From assembly GCA_022559845.1 (NCBI GenBank), contig CM040125.1:292812200-292876199 (forward strand): a DNA stretch of 64,000 bases, read 5' to 3'. The notes beneath the pieces are model-generated. The model saw only the letters and a list, made by a program, of their open reading frames with translations, had not been told where the DNA came from and did no database searches. This DNA is from Amorphophallus konjac. Its lineage: Eukaryota > Streptophyta > Magnoliopsida > Alismatales > Araceae. How positions within the stretch are numbered: the stretch's first letter is position 1; each line of letters starts with the position of its first letter. Position numbers and translations under genes: made by a program. Positions 35,702 through 48,100 of this stretch are shown piece by piece.

Positions 35702-36210
35702 GGGGGCATCCAGGCCCCTAGACGCCCCCATTCTTTTAATTTATTTTTCAAACCCCAAAATAAAATAAATAATAATATATTAAGGGAGGCGTCCAGGCCC
35801 CTGGACGCCTCCATAAAAACAAATATAAAAAAAATATATGCCAGTTGGCATAAAAAAACAAAACACAAAAATAAAAATAATATATTTATGGAGGCGTCCA
35901 GGCCCCTGGACGCCTCCATCAACTCCCTCACGGGCGCCGGCCACCGAACGACGGTTTGTCGTGTGTGAAAAAAGCCAAATTACGGAGACGTCCAGCCAGC
36001 TGGACACGCCCATTTCTGAATCACGAGGCGGCGCTCACAAAACCACGCGTTGTGCCAAACCGCGTGCGGCCGTCGGTGGTGTTCGGTGGACCTGTTGGAG
36101 GCGTCCGGGGCCCTGGACGCCTCCACAAAAATATTCCAAAAAAATGAATAAAAATAGAATAAAATATTAGTTCGGCCCGGATGGAGGTGTCCAGGGTCCT
36201 GGACGCCTCC
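35702..36210. repeat. Palindrome array in LTR A U3 (six ~28-bp palindromes)
   Basis: Inverted repeats of GGCGTCCAGG with CCTGGACGCC lie at 35702-35729, 35785-35812, 35890-35917, 35984-36010 (degenerate), 36097-36124 and 36183-36210. AT-rich linkers or short unique DNA separate them. The last ends 14 bp before the TATA box. Confidence 0.92.
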
Positions 36211-36224
36211 ACCCTCTGGAGCCC

Positions 36225-36232
36225 TATAAATA
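36225..36232 (+). promoter_or_regulatory. TATA box of LTR A
   Basis: TATAAATA in CCCTATAAATAGAGGCC. The palindrome array lies immediately upstream. The same box occurs in LTR B at 53805-53812 on the minus strand. Confidence 0.75.
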
Positions 36233-36864
36233 GAGGCCCACCCCTTCAGTTCTGGGGGAGCTTCTAAGAGATCCGATAGGCTGCCGGAGCCCAGAGGCTA
36301 CCGGAGTCATTTCTAACCCGTGGGGTCTTTTGTAGGTGGAGGTTCTGCCAGCTTCTCGGGTGCCCACGCTCGCGAGAGGAAGGTCGTCTTCATCCACCGC
36401 GCTTCCACGTCGTCCCCACGCTACCGGAGCTCCGCCGGATCTCGCCCTCGGCTCCTCCAATAAGCCTTTTCTTCCCCTTTTTTTTCCATAGTTCTTTACA
36501 TTCATCATACTGCATCCTCTATCGCCCTACATAAGGGCGCCGTCTCTCGCATACTTCTTGCATTCATCATCGCATTTTCCTCCTACTCGAGTCCGAGAGG
36601 AGTTTAAAACCACACCAACCAGGTGTGTGTCAGGTCACGATCTCGTTACTTTTATTGCAAGGAATTGTTACTACACTGCCATTTTCTGATTCTGTTCGTT
36701 TATTGTCTACTGTTTTGCAAGGGTACCCAAGGAAAGCCCTCTCCGTCGGCCGACCGAAGGGGGAGGAAGAAGCAACCCGCCATCTCCCGCTCTTGAGGTA
36801 GGCGCGATCACTTTCTTTATTTTGGGGTCTTTTGGCCCCTGGCGATCACATCTTGTTCTCGAGA

Positions 36865-37235
36865 ACGCGGCGAGTCACTTCCCCAATGGCCGTTTAAATT
36901 CCCGTTCTTATATTCTCTTTATATTCTGTTGTATTCTACTCATATTCTCGAGGCCGCGGCGAGTCACTTCCCCAATGGCCGTTTAAATTCCCGTTCTTAT
37001 ATATTATATTCTTATCTATTCATGTTCTCGAGGCCTCGACGAGTCACTTCCCCAATGGCCGTTTAAATTCTCGCTCTTTATATTCTCCTTATATTCTGTT
37101 ATATTCTTATCTGCTCATATTCTCGAGGCCGCGGCGAGTCACTTCCCCAATGGCCGTTTCAATTCTTGCTATTTAATTTCTGCACCATTCCCATCCCCCC
37201 AAGGCCGCGGCGAGTCACTTCCCGCTATGGCCGTT
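36865..37235 (+). repeat. ~88-bp tandem array in LTR A (5 units)
   Basis: The core CGGCGAGTCACTTCCCCAAT followed by GGCCGTTTAAATTC is repeated with TATATTCTC-rich spacers at about 36867, 36955, 37037, 37128 and 37204. LTR B carries six units. Confidence 0.85.
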
Positions 37236-37404
37236 TAACCCCCATATCTTGCTATATTACATTTGTCCTGCTCGCCCCGCCGGAGCAATCTCCCGTGGTG
37301 TCCCCTTCTCTTTTCTCTTATTTCTGTGTTACAGCAAACAAAAGAGGAGCCCGCGCGCTCTGCGTCCTCTTCGCACCCCGAACTGCATGACGTCGCTCAC
37401 AGAT

Positions 37405-37421
37405 TGGCGATCACGGTGGGA
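37405..37421 (+). other. Primer binding site of element A (tRNA-Arg-like)
   Basis: TGGCGATCACGGTGGGA starts four bases after the LTR end (reading TTGGCG...). It resembles the reverse complement of a plant tRNA-Arg 3' end as I recall it, with about one mismatch. Ogre elements are reported to prime from tRNA-Arg. The tRNA match was not computed. Confidence 0.5.
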
Positions 37422-38001
37422 CATCTACTGCTTCCTTTCGGCTACCCTTGCAAGTTCGGCACCATCCGTGCCTCTCCACCTTGGCGCTCACGCGCGCCCC
37501 CGTTGTGCTCACGGCAGCACTGTTAGTTGTGATTGGTTGTTTGTTTATTATATGTCTGTTATTTCTGTTGTTTTCCCACTCCATATCTCTGTCAGCATTT
37601 CATTGCATGCTTCCATCCCTCTTTTCTATCCTTTTTTTTTCATTTTTTTTTTGAGGATCACCCTTTCCCGGTGAAGGAAGGACTCTCCGTTTGGGAATTC
37701 CTCTCAACGGACTAGAATCTCCTACACTGGGACCTCCGTAAGTCCCCGACATCGAAGAATCTCCTCTTCGTTCACTGGGCTGGTTGTACCATTGAAGTTC
37801 CCCGGAGTTAGTCATTTCATTCGTGGTGAGACGAGAGACCCTAGCCGACACGGCGGTGAAACAAAAATAAACTAGGGCCCCTATTTTGTGTGAACTTCTG
37901 ATCTCGCTAAAAACATAAAAAAAATCATCAAAATCAAAACACAAAAAAAGGCGTAAAGGCATCCACTTGTTTGATAATCTCTGCTACCTACTTGCTAGTG
38001 T

Positions 38002-40986
38002 ATGTTTTTGCGTTCTGGGAAAACTGTGAGCATGGCTCACGAGTCTTTTGAGGAGAACCACCCTAGTCGTGGTTTGTCAGCCGACCCGCGAGTCTATGCT
38101 ATGGACTCGGGTCCTTCTCATGAGCCCTCGCATGAGGTGCAGGTTATTGCCGGGGACACATCCCCACCGCAGGATATCTCTTCCTTACTGGGCGTCCTCG
38201 CCAACACGGAGCTTACCTCTGAACAACTCTGGGCCTTCCAGGCCATTCTGAAGGGGAAATCTGTTTCCCCCACGCCCCAAGAATCAACTCCGGCCATCGC
38301 ACCTCTCCAAGAGTCCGTGCAGGCCATTCCATCTCCTTCATTGGCGCAAGCCATCCAGTCTCCCTCGCTTCAAGGACAAGCGAGCCAACAACCACCCTCA
38401 TTCCAGTTCCCGTCACAATCTCAAACTCCCGTTGTTCCCCACACACCGCTCAGCCAGGGCCAACTGTCGGCGGTCCGACAGCTCCCTCTCATTCCGGGTT
38501 CCCCCCTCAAGTCTCCGGGAGACAGTTTCTCCCCCAGTGGGAAGTACCACCTTCACCTCCAGAGGAGCTCGCCCAATCGCTCCTCAATAGGTTCAATCGC
38601 ATGGACGAGCAGTTTCAAAATCTGAGAAGGATGGTGGACGTGAAAGCCACCCCAGAGGTTGCTTTGCCAATCCTTCCCGTCATTCATCTTCCTCCCTCCA
38701 AAATGCCCACGTACCGCAGATACAATGGTACCGGAAACCCCTTCATTCACCTCAAGGATTTCATGTATGAATCCTCCTATTGGTAAAACGATCAGAGGTC
38801 CCTGGCATACCTCTTTCGGAGATCATTGGATGGTCCCGCGCTAGAGTGGTTCTATTCTTTGGAGCCCCGTGAGGCCGAGAATTTTGAAATAGTCCAGAGA
38901 AGGTTCTTGTAGAAATATAGGGATAGGGTCGGTCCCTCACTCTCCATTACCGACCTAGTGGCCGAAAAGATGAAGTCCGATGAAGATTTTGTCCGCTATG
39001 CTGATAGATGGAGGTCTCTGGCGGAAAGAATAAGGGATACCCTCTCCGAGCCCGAACAAGTGAAGATGATTGTGTCTAATACAACCCCACAATTCAGACA
39101 CGTTCTGGCCATGAATAAACTTACTACAATGGAGGAACTCTATGAAAGAGCCCGGTACATCCAAACCCAGTTAAAAGACTCCCCCATTATGAACATGTTT
39201 AAGTCGCCGAAGCCCAAAGTAGTCAGAAAGACAGGCGCTGGTGTCTCGGGCGGAGCCACAGAAGGGGTCGTGACAAATGAGCAAGTGGGTGTGGTCAACA
39301 ATGCCAACTATGCAGTCAACCCAAGGCCTCCACAAATGCCCTGACTTCCTCTCCAACAAGGTCCTTTCCCTCTTCGTCCTCCACCCCAAAATAATCCACC
39401 CCAGGATAATATGCCTTCATTACGTCAACCCCAGCAACAACAACCACAACCTCAGCAGCAACAACCACCGCTTCAGTACAACCAAGTTCCACCCCCGGGG
39501 AACTATGGTCCCCAACAGCAACAAAGGAGGCCGCTCGGTCCCAAGAGAGCCTACTATCCACCATTGCCAGAAACCTTAGCAGACATTTTTAATGCCCTCA
39601 TGGCATCAAACCAACTCTCCCTACCCAGAGAAAGGCCCGTGTGGCCCCCAAATGTTGATACCTCCAAATACTGCGTCTACCACAGGCAGCCAGGACACAC
39701 AGTGGATTACTGCTTCCATTTCAAAGATTACATCCACGATATGAATGATGAACATCAAATAGATTGGGATGAAATGAGACGATACGTCGTCGCTCTTAAG
39801 GCTAGGAGACCTCCTCATAGGCCACAGCAGCAGTTACAACAGCAGCAGCAGCAGCAACCACAACAACTACAACAGCCTCAGCAGGCCCCACAACAACAGC
39901 CCGACATGGGCATAATATAGAATCCATTATCGGAGCACCAACAGCCCAATCATCAGGTTAACCCCATCTCCTCCTTCCCGGAAGTCGGGAGAGAGCAGGT
40001 GTGGCACCAGAAAAGTACCTCCATTCTTTCTACCGCCAATCCTATCATCACGCAACACCCTTGCCTTGCCCGGGTAGCACCTCTCTTTCATCAACCCGCG
40101 TCAGTATCGCCTTCACCATTTCCACTACCATTACGCCCTCTCATCCGTACCCCGACCCCCTATCAACCGACACTCTCCACTACGCCTTCACGCCCTCTCA
40201 TCTTCTCCCACTCCCCCACTTTACCATCCACCTCTACCACATTTACCCCTACGCCTTCTAAACCCCTTATCATCCGTCAACCATACGTAACCCCGTCTTT
40301 CTCCACCATATCACCACTAATGCCTTCAAAACCACTCATTACCCATCACCCACCTCAAAATCATTACCCGCTTCAAGCCCTACTCACTTCTACTTCGTCT
40401 CCACCTCCACCTTCCAGACCCCTTATCCTTCATAATCCGCGCGATATCCCCTCTACCTCCACCATGCCTCCACCTAACAAACCCCTCATCAGAATCCCTG
40501 CTCCCGTCGTCACCCCTACTTCATCAACCATTCCTCCACCGCTACCCTAATCCCTATTAAAACTCACTGCTACCCCCACAGAGGTACAAAAGCCGCAGGC
40601 AATGGTGCTCCGGAGTGGAAGGATTTTCCACAGGGTTTTCCCTCACAACAGTCAGAATCCTGAGTGATCTCAGCCAGAGAAGGATGATGGAGAACAACCA
40701 GAAAGAGCTATCCCTGGAACACAGTATGATTTATTGAAATACTTGGACAAGACACCTGCTCGGATCTCCATCCTGGAGCTACTTCAAAGATCCACATCCC
40801 ACCAGGCGACCTTGATGGATTATCTTCAAAAGGTCATGGTTAATGAAGACCTCCCCGTGGAGAAGATTTCGACTGTCTTGACCCCAACAGACACACAACC
40901 AGTCATCATGTTCCACAACTACGAGCTCGCTCCCAGGGAAGCTCGGAAATATGCATTGTGCATTTCCATAAAAATTAATGGGGTAT
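38002..40986 (+). pseudogene. Tat/Ogre-type gag and start of protease region, element A
   Basis: From ATG 38002 the frame encodes a Ser/Pro/Gln-rich N-terminus. A frameshift near 38520-38540 moves coding to the next frame, which then holds to 40986. Landmarks are LNRFNRMDEQFQNL, the Tat Gag signature TYRRYNGTGNPFIHLKDFM, LDGPALEWFYSL, FVRYADRWRSLAERI and YYPPLPETLADIF. A Tat-type knuckle-like segment KYCVYHRQPGHTVDYCFHF follows. A poly-Gln stretch (39830-39900) and a long Pro/Ser/Thr linker (39990-40550) lead to DKTPARISILELLQRS and ISIKINGVLF, the usual lead-in to Tat protease. Stops lie at 38784, 38910, 39342, 39918, 40548 and 40662. The protease active site is missing because element D begins there. 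Confidence 0.85.
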
Positions 40987-43398
40987 TGTTTGCGACCTTT
41001 TTTTCTTCTTTCGCGGGTCGATCGACCAACTGACTAACTGGTAGTCAAACGATCAATTAACGACGCGGGCGTGCCAGTCACATGAGTGACGATTCTATTG
41101 TGCGCTCATTCTGACCCGTGTCGGGCGAATGTGAGGTTCGGTCGGGACCAGCAGTCCGCCATACCATAAAGGTTATGGCGTTAATTACATCCCCCACGAG
41201 GAGGGAACACCTTTGATTAATTGCCGAGATATCGGGCTGTCGAAGCCGAAAAAGGAACTACATGACGATTATTAGTTGAGGGACTTGCATCCTTCTGTGA
41301 TTGACACAAGAGTTCATCCCATAAGTGGGAAAGGGGTTAGAATGATGCGACGACACGATTCGGGACGAAACCGGTGCAGTGCGTGCAAAGACAGGGGCTA
41401 AAACGCTTGAAACGGCGCCCTGGAACGTAGGTAAAAGGTTTAAAACGGCGTCAGAACCGTAGGTAAAAGGGGCAGGCTGTTAAAATGGCGCGGGAAGCCG
41501 GGGCGCGCCGGGAAGGCCGCGCCGGAAAGGTCGCGCCGGGAAGGGCGCGCCGGGAAGGCCGCACCTGGAAGATCACGCCGGGAAGGGCGCGCCGTTTTAA
41601 GGCGTGATCGCACATGAATGCGCCGAATTAACCCGACTTCATGGAAACAGGAGCCTCGTTGGTTTATTCATAGATTTATTAAGAGGTTTTGGATGGTTTT
41701 GAGAATTTATTAAGTTGATTATTCATAGAATCGGTGCCGAGTCATTTAAAGGCCGAGTCACGGGCTCGCGTGAGGCGATTTTTTCGAGTTTAACTCGTTC
41801 GAGCCGAAATTTCGGCAGCATCTCCCCATCTCAAAGGATGGTCGGGGAGACGCAGGGAGTACTCACGTGGCGGAGTAAACCCCTAAAAGCCGGGTGGCAC
41901 AACGGCGTCCGGCAGACCCAAACGGATAGGAAAACCCCGAGGGCTAGCCTGCTAGGGGCACCGAGTCCGTGGGTAACGGTGAGTGAGTGAGGTGACTCGA
42001 TATGAGAGCGAAAACCCCGAGGGCTAGCCTACGAGGGGCACGCGACCCGAGTCACCACAACACTCGAATCGGGATGACCATATAGGGAAGGAATCCCCGA
42101 GGGCTAGCCTACGAGGGGAACACCACCCACGGTCACTGTCAAGTCCGTTAAGGACTGCAGATTCTGAACTGTAGGGCTTAGCCCCATTATTGTACACCCA
42201 ATGGTCCACAGGGAGATTTGTCATCGAGAGACGATCCCTCTGTCAACCGAATGATCGGTGAAAATAGGATTTGGGGAATGTCCCCCCTCCCCGGATGCTG
42301 GAGTGATGCTACATAGCATACTCCCATCAAAGTACAAATGACATAACAGGAAGCAGTATGAAACTTCGCTTGACGATGCCAGACAGACAAGCTAATTGCC
42401 TAGAAATACATTGAAATGATGGAGCCCCACGGATCGAGCAAGTCAATCACCAGCAGAATATGTAGCCGACGCATAGCCCGGGGTACCGATATACATATAC
42501 GTATATATGACATTCGAGAACAAACCCACATGGGGCTCACCGTCGAACGACTGGAAGCCATCCAAGGATTCTTCCCATCCCCCTGGTCTATGAAACAGAG
42601 CATAAAGGGGACGGTGAAGAACCTTATTCCCTAGGCGGAGACCAGACAGAGATATGCACACAAGTACATCTCTGCTCGCAAAGCCCATAAAATATTCAAT
42701 GCTGAGTCCAGCCGTTGCATCAAACTCGAAAGGGAGAGAACCCCAGGGAGGGGGATGAATGATTCATGTAGCCCGAAGGCATAACCAATGTCAGAGAAAT
42801 CGGTTATACGAGAGTATATACATATGTTGGAGACATCATTAAATGCACGCTCGAAGGAGGATTGGAGAGCGGGAGGAAGAGATACAACATCAATCAGAGC
42901 AACTCTTTATTCATCCCATGGAAGACACAGTTATGTGTATGCAGAGCACGTAGATTCCGGCGCCGTCGTTGTCGATCGGCCGCCATTTCCATTAATCGAA
43001 GAAACGATTACAGACGGAATAAAAAAAAGGCAGAAGGAAAGATGAGGAAAAAGGGGGAGGAAAGGCTCGTATCATCGCCCCTCCCCCTTTTCTTCATTTA
43101 CATTGCAGCCCTGGGGTGATTACAGCAAAATAGAAGCGGGGAGACTCGACGAGGAACACGATGACGACCCACCTAGAAGGTAGGAAAGCAGTCGATCATC
43201 CTCTCCGACACCGGGGAGCTCGAGCGGAAGAGGGTGGCGGCCGCCGAGGGACTTCAGTCGGGAACTCCTTCAGAAAAGAAGCACCCCTGGACCTCCCCCC
43301 TTTCTTTCTATTTCCCTTTTCTTTCTTTTTGATTCCACTTCCTCTCTTGATCGGGTCCCCCTTGATCTTCTCTCTCTTGATCTCTTCTGTCGACAGGC

Positions 43399-43406
43399 TA
43401 TATATA
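43399..43406 (-). promoter_or_regulatory. TATA box of LTR D with upstream GGCGCCGTTTTAAC block
   Basis: TATATATA inside the palindrome GGCTATATATAGCC. In the LTR direction GGCGCCGTTTTAAC (43428-43415) precedes it by eight bases. The same block precedes the TATA box of the antisense gene at 44707. Confidence 0.6.
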
Positions 43407-43439
43407 GCCTTGGGGTTAAAACGGCGCCCTAGGAAGAGG

Positions 43440-43650
43440 CGCGCCGGATTGACGGCGCCGGGGAGAGGCCCCATTTGACTTTTGCGCGCCGGGTTGATAG
43501 CGCCGGGGAAGGGCCGCATCTGGCTTTTGCGCGCCGGGTTGACGGCGCCGGGGAAGGGCCCCATCTGGCTTTTGCGCGCCGGATTGACGGCGCCGGGGAA
43601 CACCCCCTTTTGTTCTTTGCGCGCCGGTTTGACGGCGCCGTTTTAACCTA
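43440..43650 (-). repeat. ~47-bp GC-rich tandem array in LTR D U3
   Basis: About 4.5 units of TTTGCGCGCCGGGTTGACGG, then CGCCGGGGAAGGGCC, upstream of the LTR TATA box in the direction of LTR transcription. ORFs through it are repeat translations. Confidence 0.85.
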
Positions 43651-44355
43651 TTCACTTGGCGTGTCAGTCCGGTAGGCCCGGAGATGATTCCGGAAGCTCC
43701 CGTCGACTGTTCCCCTCGCCCTGGCCATCGAAGGGCCTTGATGGGGTGTTTACGAAGCTCTTGATAGGACGAATGGCCTTAAACAAGACTTCGTGTGTGT
43801 CCGGTCCGAGCACACGGGTGTCCTACTGACACAGTCTTCGGCACTGTGATTTGTGCTTCTGGCTGAGACGGACTCGTGCTCGAAGCTTCCTTACAGGATG
43901 ACGTTACATCCTGGACAATTCCACCTTGAATTGGTGATCAATCGGCCACTAACGGGCCCACTATGGCGAGAAGCCGAACCCGTGCCGGGTAATCGGGGTC
44001 TTCTGCTGACAGAACCTTTGGCCCCCTTGTTTCGGATGGCCGAGGACATTCTTCCTCCTTAGGAGAGTCATTGGGTAGACCGTCGTCCTTGGTCGGGCGA
44101 CGGATGTGGGGTAGCGGCATGACGAGGTCGATGCTGGATCATTGGGCAGGCTTGATCGCGCTGCCGGTTGGTTGCGGGTTCACTTCGGCTCTCCTGAGGT
44201 AAAGTCCCCGACGTTCCCTTCAAGGTGGCTCGGGGCTTTGTCAGCTTGAGGGGTCCCCTTGATAAGTTGATCTTTATTGGCTTCCGTGCTTCAGTGGGCC
44301 GTATCATTCATCTTTGCGGCTTGGTTGCCAAAGGATCATGTTTTGAGTGCCAACA

Positions 44356-44367
44356 AATGCCCCCCAG
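44356..44367 (-). other. Polypurine tract of element D
   Basis: The minus strand reads CTGGGGGGCATT directly before the LTR start TGTTGGC. It corresponds to the GGGGGGCATT at 22581-22590 in element 1. Confidence 0.7.
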
Positions 44368-44497
44368 ACGTAGGCGGTGCAAGTGAGGCAGGAATGCGGC
44401 AAGGCCTGCGGATGAGCTTCGTTTGGCTGACGGAGGCTCGACCAGCACTTAATTCTAACGTCGGATGTCGATCCGGCGAGGTAGGAAGCCTGACGGC

Positions 44498-44713
44498 GTT
44501 GCTTAAAATGGCGCGGCCTTTGCTTCGTGAGTTAAAACGGCGCGGCCTTTACGGCGCGCCCTGGGCCTTCGGGGTTAAAACGGCGCCGCCTTCCCGGCGC
44601 GCCCTGGCCCTTTCAGGGGTTAAAACGGCGCGCCCTCCCCGGCGCGCCATTTGCTTAAAACGGCGCGCTCCGGGGCGCGCCGTTTTAACAAAATGAGGGG
44701 GGGGGCTATATAA
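44498..44713 (+). promoter_or_regulatory. Promoter of the antisense PMD gene in element D
   Basis: Five or six copies of (G)TTAAAACGGCGCG or its reverse lie between 44500 and 44689. The last, GCGCGCCGTTTTAAC at 44675-44689, sits 17 bases before TATATAA (44707-44713). The block and its orientation match the one upstream of the LTR TATA box at 43399-43428. A 5'-UTR intron is likely (GTGAGT at 44843, acceptor TTTTGCAG ending at 45125). Confidence 0.65.
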
Positions 44714-45130
44714 GGCTTTCTTCTTTGTTTTTTCTTCTTCACTGCTCATTTGCAACAGATTTTTCTCTCTCTTCATTTCGCTTTCTCCTCTTCCCTCGGC
44801 GCCGAGTAGCTCTTGGGCTCGGGCGGTTTCGCCTGTGAGCGGGTGAGTTGAGTGTTGCTGTCCTTTGGGTTTTGAACCCATTCTTCGGGCCCCGGGAGGC
44901 TTCTCATAGGACTTGTCCTCGGAGCTAGATCCCTCGGGTGTCCCATTTGGCCCTGGCTTAATGCCTATGGCTGCTTTTAGGGGCCGCTCCCTTTGTGGAC
45001 GGCTTCCGCTTTCTTTTTGGCAAACCCTCGAGCTGAGGAGATGCTGCTGAAATTTTGTCAGAAATATTATTTTGATCCACTAATTTCTGACTTTTGTTTG
45101 TTCTTTTTTGGGTGCTGTTTTGCAGATAAC

Positions 45131-48100
45131 ATGGCTTCCGGCTCTTCTTCCTCTGTATCTCGGGTTGCCGTGACATGGGGGAACGTCCATTCCCTTGATC
45201 GGGGGCTCCGACGTGTAGCCGTGGTGGCTGAATCTTCGGACTCAAAAACCAACACCGTCGACACCGGCCATTTGTTGATTCTTGACGGCAACCAATTCAG
45301 GTATGACCGAGGGGATGACATCAGACGGGACCACCCCAAAGACAAGCACCTGATGGCGTTCCTCGAGCGCTTCAACCTTGGCGGGAAGCGTGATTTAATT
45401 CTGGTCCGCAAAGCTAAAGGAGCGCTACTGGCGGAGCGGGACAGCCTGACTGAGTCAGTCACATATGGTATGCCCATGTACATCCCCGGGGAACCCCGGA
45501 AATGGGGGGTCGTGCTCGGAGTGCATGAATTATTTCTTGAGGCCAGGATGCTGACGAGAGCGCCGCAATACACACCAGCTCGCTGGAATGAGACCGCCGA
45601 CCGTGTTGACAGGGAGAAGCCCATATATGGTCTATTCCTCACACCGCTCCATTGGGGATACCGAGACGAGCCTTTTCTTTTGGACTGCTTGGCGGTCCAG
45701 TTCAAACATCAAATTTCAGTGGGGTGGTTTGGAGAGCTCAAAGCCACCGATGCTCACGCCTTCAGACCGGGAGCGGTTGAATTTATAGACTTCGTGTTGC
45801 GGCAATACGCCCCCATCTTGGTGCACGCCGGAATTTATCAGAGCGTATACGCTTCCCGGTATAGATACCCGATCTCCCGAGGCCTATGTTACGGGATGAT
45901 TGAAGTCTTCTGCCCAGAGTACAATACTTTCTACACTACAGAAGGTGAAACTTCATTGGATTTATGGAGCCTTTCTCAGCTGAGCGGCCTGCCGATAGAT
46001 GGAGAGCCGTATGAAGAAGTATGCTTCGCAGACTGGCTGAAGGACCAGACAGATGGTGAAGGCAACTATTTCACGGGCTTCGCCTATCGTTATTTGATGA
46101 AGGCGTATCGCACCCTACTGCGCCTGACACTTGACTCGCGGGAAGCGCGAAAGCCCGGTGAGAAGAGGCGCGTGCGGATGGGCACGTGGCTTCAATATTT
46201 CTTTGGTGGGGAGCAGCATTACGAGGACTTCCCCACAGTGGTTCCGACAGCGGTGGTGCGGAAGAAGAGGGCTCGGTGCCAAGCAACATATCCTGCTATC
46301 TCAGGGAGAGGGCGACAGGCCGGCCCGAATCCCACGGGAGTTGACGCAGTTACACACTGTGCTGCGTACTTGACATATTGGCTTTGTTCATTCGCCCTTC
46401 CCCAAGGAGATGAGACGGTGATCAGGCCGGAGGTGATTTACCCTGCCTGTTTGATGGCTTGGGGGACGAAGCTGTCCCTGTGCCCTGTGGCTTTATGCCT
46501 TATATACAAAATGTTGGGGGATTTGCACAAGTCGCGCATCCCCAGGAATTCACGGACAGTTGGTCCCCTCCACTTTTTTAATGCCTGGGTCTGCACCCTA
46601 TTTCCGGAAGCAGCTCCCCGGTCAATGCAGTCAGATCGTCCTTTGCCGCGGATGATCGAATTTGCCAGTGCTGAACCATCTTCACTAGCGGACCAGCTTT
46701 TCGCCATTCGGGGGAAGTTGACGACAGTTCCAATAGATTCCCATGGCGTTCTGCATTTCTGGAGTTTGGCTGCCAGCTCCAGCCCTCTTGTCAACAGGAT
46801 GCGGCAATGCAGATTATTTGAGACAGAGGAATTCATTCATCAGCTGACAGGGTCGAAGAGCACAAGGCCGATCTTGGAGTCGGAACTGGTTGAGTGGGTG
46901 TTGTCTATTCGCCCCAGTGTTCTAGTCTTCAGGAAAAGCGGCTTGCTGTGGCTGGAGCCGTATTATCCTTTCCGTTTCAGCCGGAATTTCGGGTATGACC
47001 AGCAAATTCCTTCTTCTTCAGCCCAATTCAATCTGCCGAATAGACACCGGGCTGGTCAGACGGCTACTGATGAAGCCCGTGGATGGTGGGACTACTTCCA
47101 TCGCCGAGAGGATGTATCCTTCAGGGTGCCAACCCCGGCTCGCCTGCCCCGAGTGACTCCAGACTTCATCAAGTGGTGGAATGCACGGACGGGCTTTTAT
47201 CGGAACTTCCGGAAGGATTGCTGGCATGCTGCCGAACGCCATTTTTTAGACTCCCAGCGGGAGCCCATTCTGGATGTTGACCCAGCCTACTTGAAGAGGC
47301 TGAAATCTTGGTCCAATGCTGAGGTGGCGGCATATGTAGAAGCCAGGAAAGCTGCGAAGGGCAAGTCGTCCCGAGCCGACCCGAAGATGCCAGAGATCCA
47401 GAGGGATGATTATATTAAGACTCTCTGGGGGCTGTGCCGGGTTAGCAGTGAGAGGGTTGCTCTCCAGACGATCCCCCTTCCAGTGGAAGAACCTCTTCCC
47501 AGTACGCCGAGCTGGCGCCCGGAGGTTGATCATTTTCATCCTTATCGGACCTTCATCGGGAGGGAAAACAGGCGGACTGACTTGTATGCCAACACCCCCT
47601 GGATATTCGCCCTACTTCATTCTCATGGGCTTTCAATTGCCAGTCCGTTAGAAGCCATTCGGAGCCATCAGCTTCTAATATCCTTCAAGTATGTCGACGG
47701 CTGGGGATTTGACAACTTGAGCTTATATCATCACTTGTCCTCCTGCGGCCATGAAGATTTGGCCCAACTGACGGAGAAAAGTGAGACAATTGGTGATGTA
47801 TGCTGGCTGATCCGCGAGGCGGCTTCCCGGGATAAGGCGCCAGTATTGCTTTACTGGCCACTCAGTCCTCGATATACGGGGATGCCAGGTAATGCTTGTT
47901 TTCTTCTTCAGCCCTGGAGCTGCTTCCCCTATATTCAGTGTGCATCTTCTTACTCATGTGTTTTTGCAGCTCGTCTTTCTGTGGAAGCGACCCGACACTG
48001 TAGGGATATCTAAGGTGCAGAAGCCTTCATATTTTAACATTCCAGAGCCGGCCCCCACCACGATGCCATTACCCCCTGGGGACTCGCGGAAGCGGACCAG

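Larger units (their letters stand above)
35441..37401 (+). repeat. 5' LTR of element A
   Basis: It starts TATAGACACGCCATTC (LTR B has TGTAGACACG, so the first G has changed) and ends GACGTCGCTCACA. Matching blocks with LTR B run along the whole length. The two differ mainly in copy number of an internal ~88-bp repeat. Confidence 0.85.
35441..40986 (+). mobile_element. Element A: Ogre/Tat-like Ty3 element, 5' half
   Basis: A 5' LTR (35441-37401), a tRNA-Arg-like primer site, a long leader, a Tat-type gag and the start of the protease segment. It is inserted right after the APY codons of element C's reverse transcriptase, with CCTAC (35436-35440) as the likely target site. It is cut at about 40986 by the end of element D. 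Its LTR matches LTR B (52557-54718) in inverted orientation. Confidence 0.8.
40987..44355 (-). repeat. 3' LTR of element D (about 3.4 kb)
   Basis: On the minus strand it would start TGTTGGCACTCAAAAC at 44355 and end GGTCGCAAACA at 40987. Internal repeats include an ~18-bp GGGAAGGGCGCGCC array at 41490-41600, three copies of CCCCGAGGGCTAGCCT (41934, 42016, 42097), and a ~47-bp array at 43440-43650. A minus-strand TATA box is at 43399. No protein-coding region is credible. The left end is the least certain point. Confidence 0.55.

Noticed and set aside
36224..36508. A minus-strand ORF of 94 codons within LTR A, with a matching 64-codon ORF in LTR B at 53537-53731
   Set aside because: Both lie in homologous LTR DNA just after the TATA box. 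Similarity is explained by LTR homology, the lengths differ, and no domain is recognisable.
43161..43655. ORFs with AVNPARKSQM-type repeats in LTR D
   Set aside because: They translate the ~47-bp GC-rich tandem array and have no start or flanking support.
41100..44300. An independent element within LTR D
   Set aside because: I see GC-rich repeats but no second pair of LTR ends or target duplication, so I treat it as one long LTR with an uncertain left edge.
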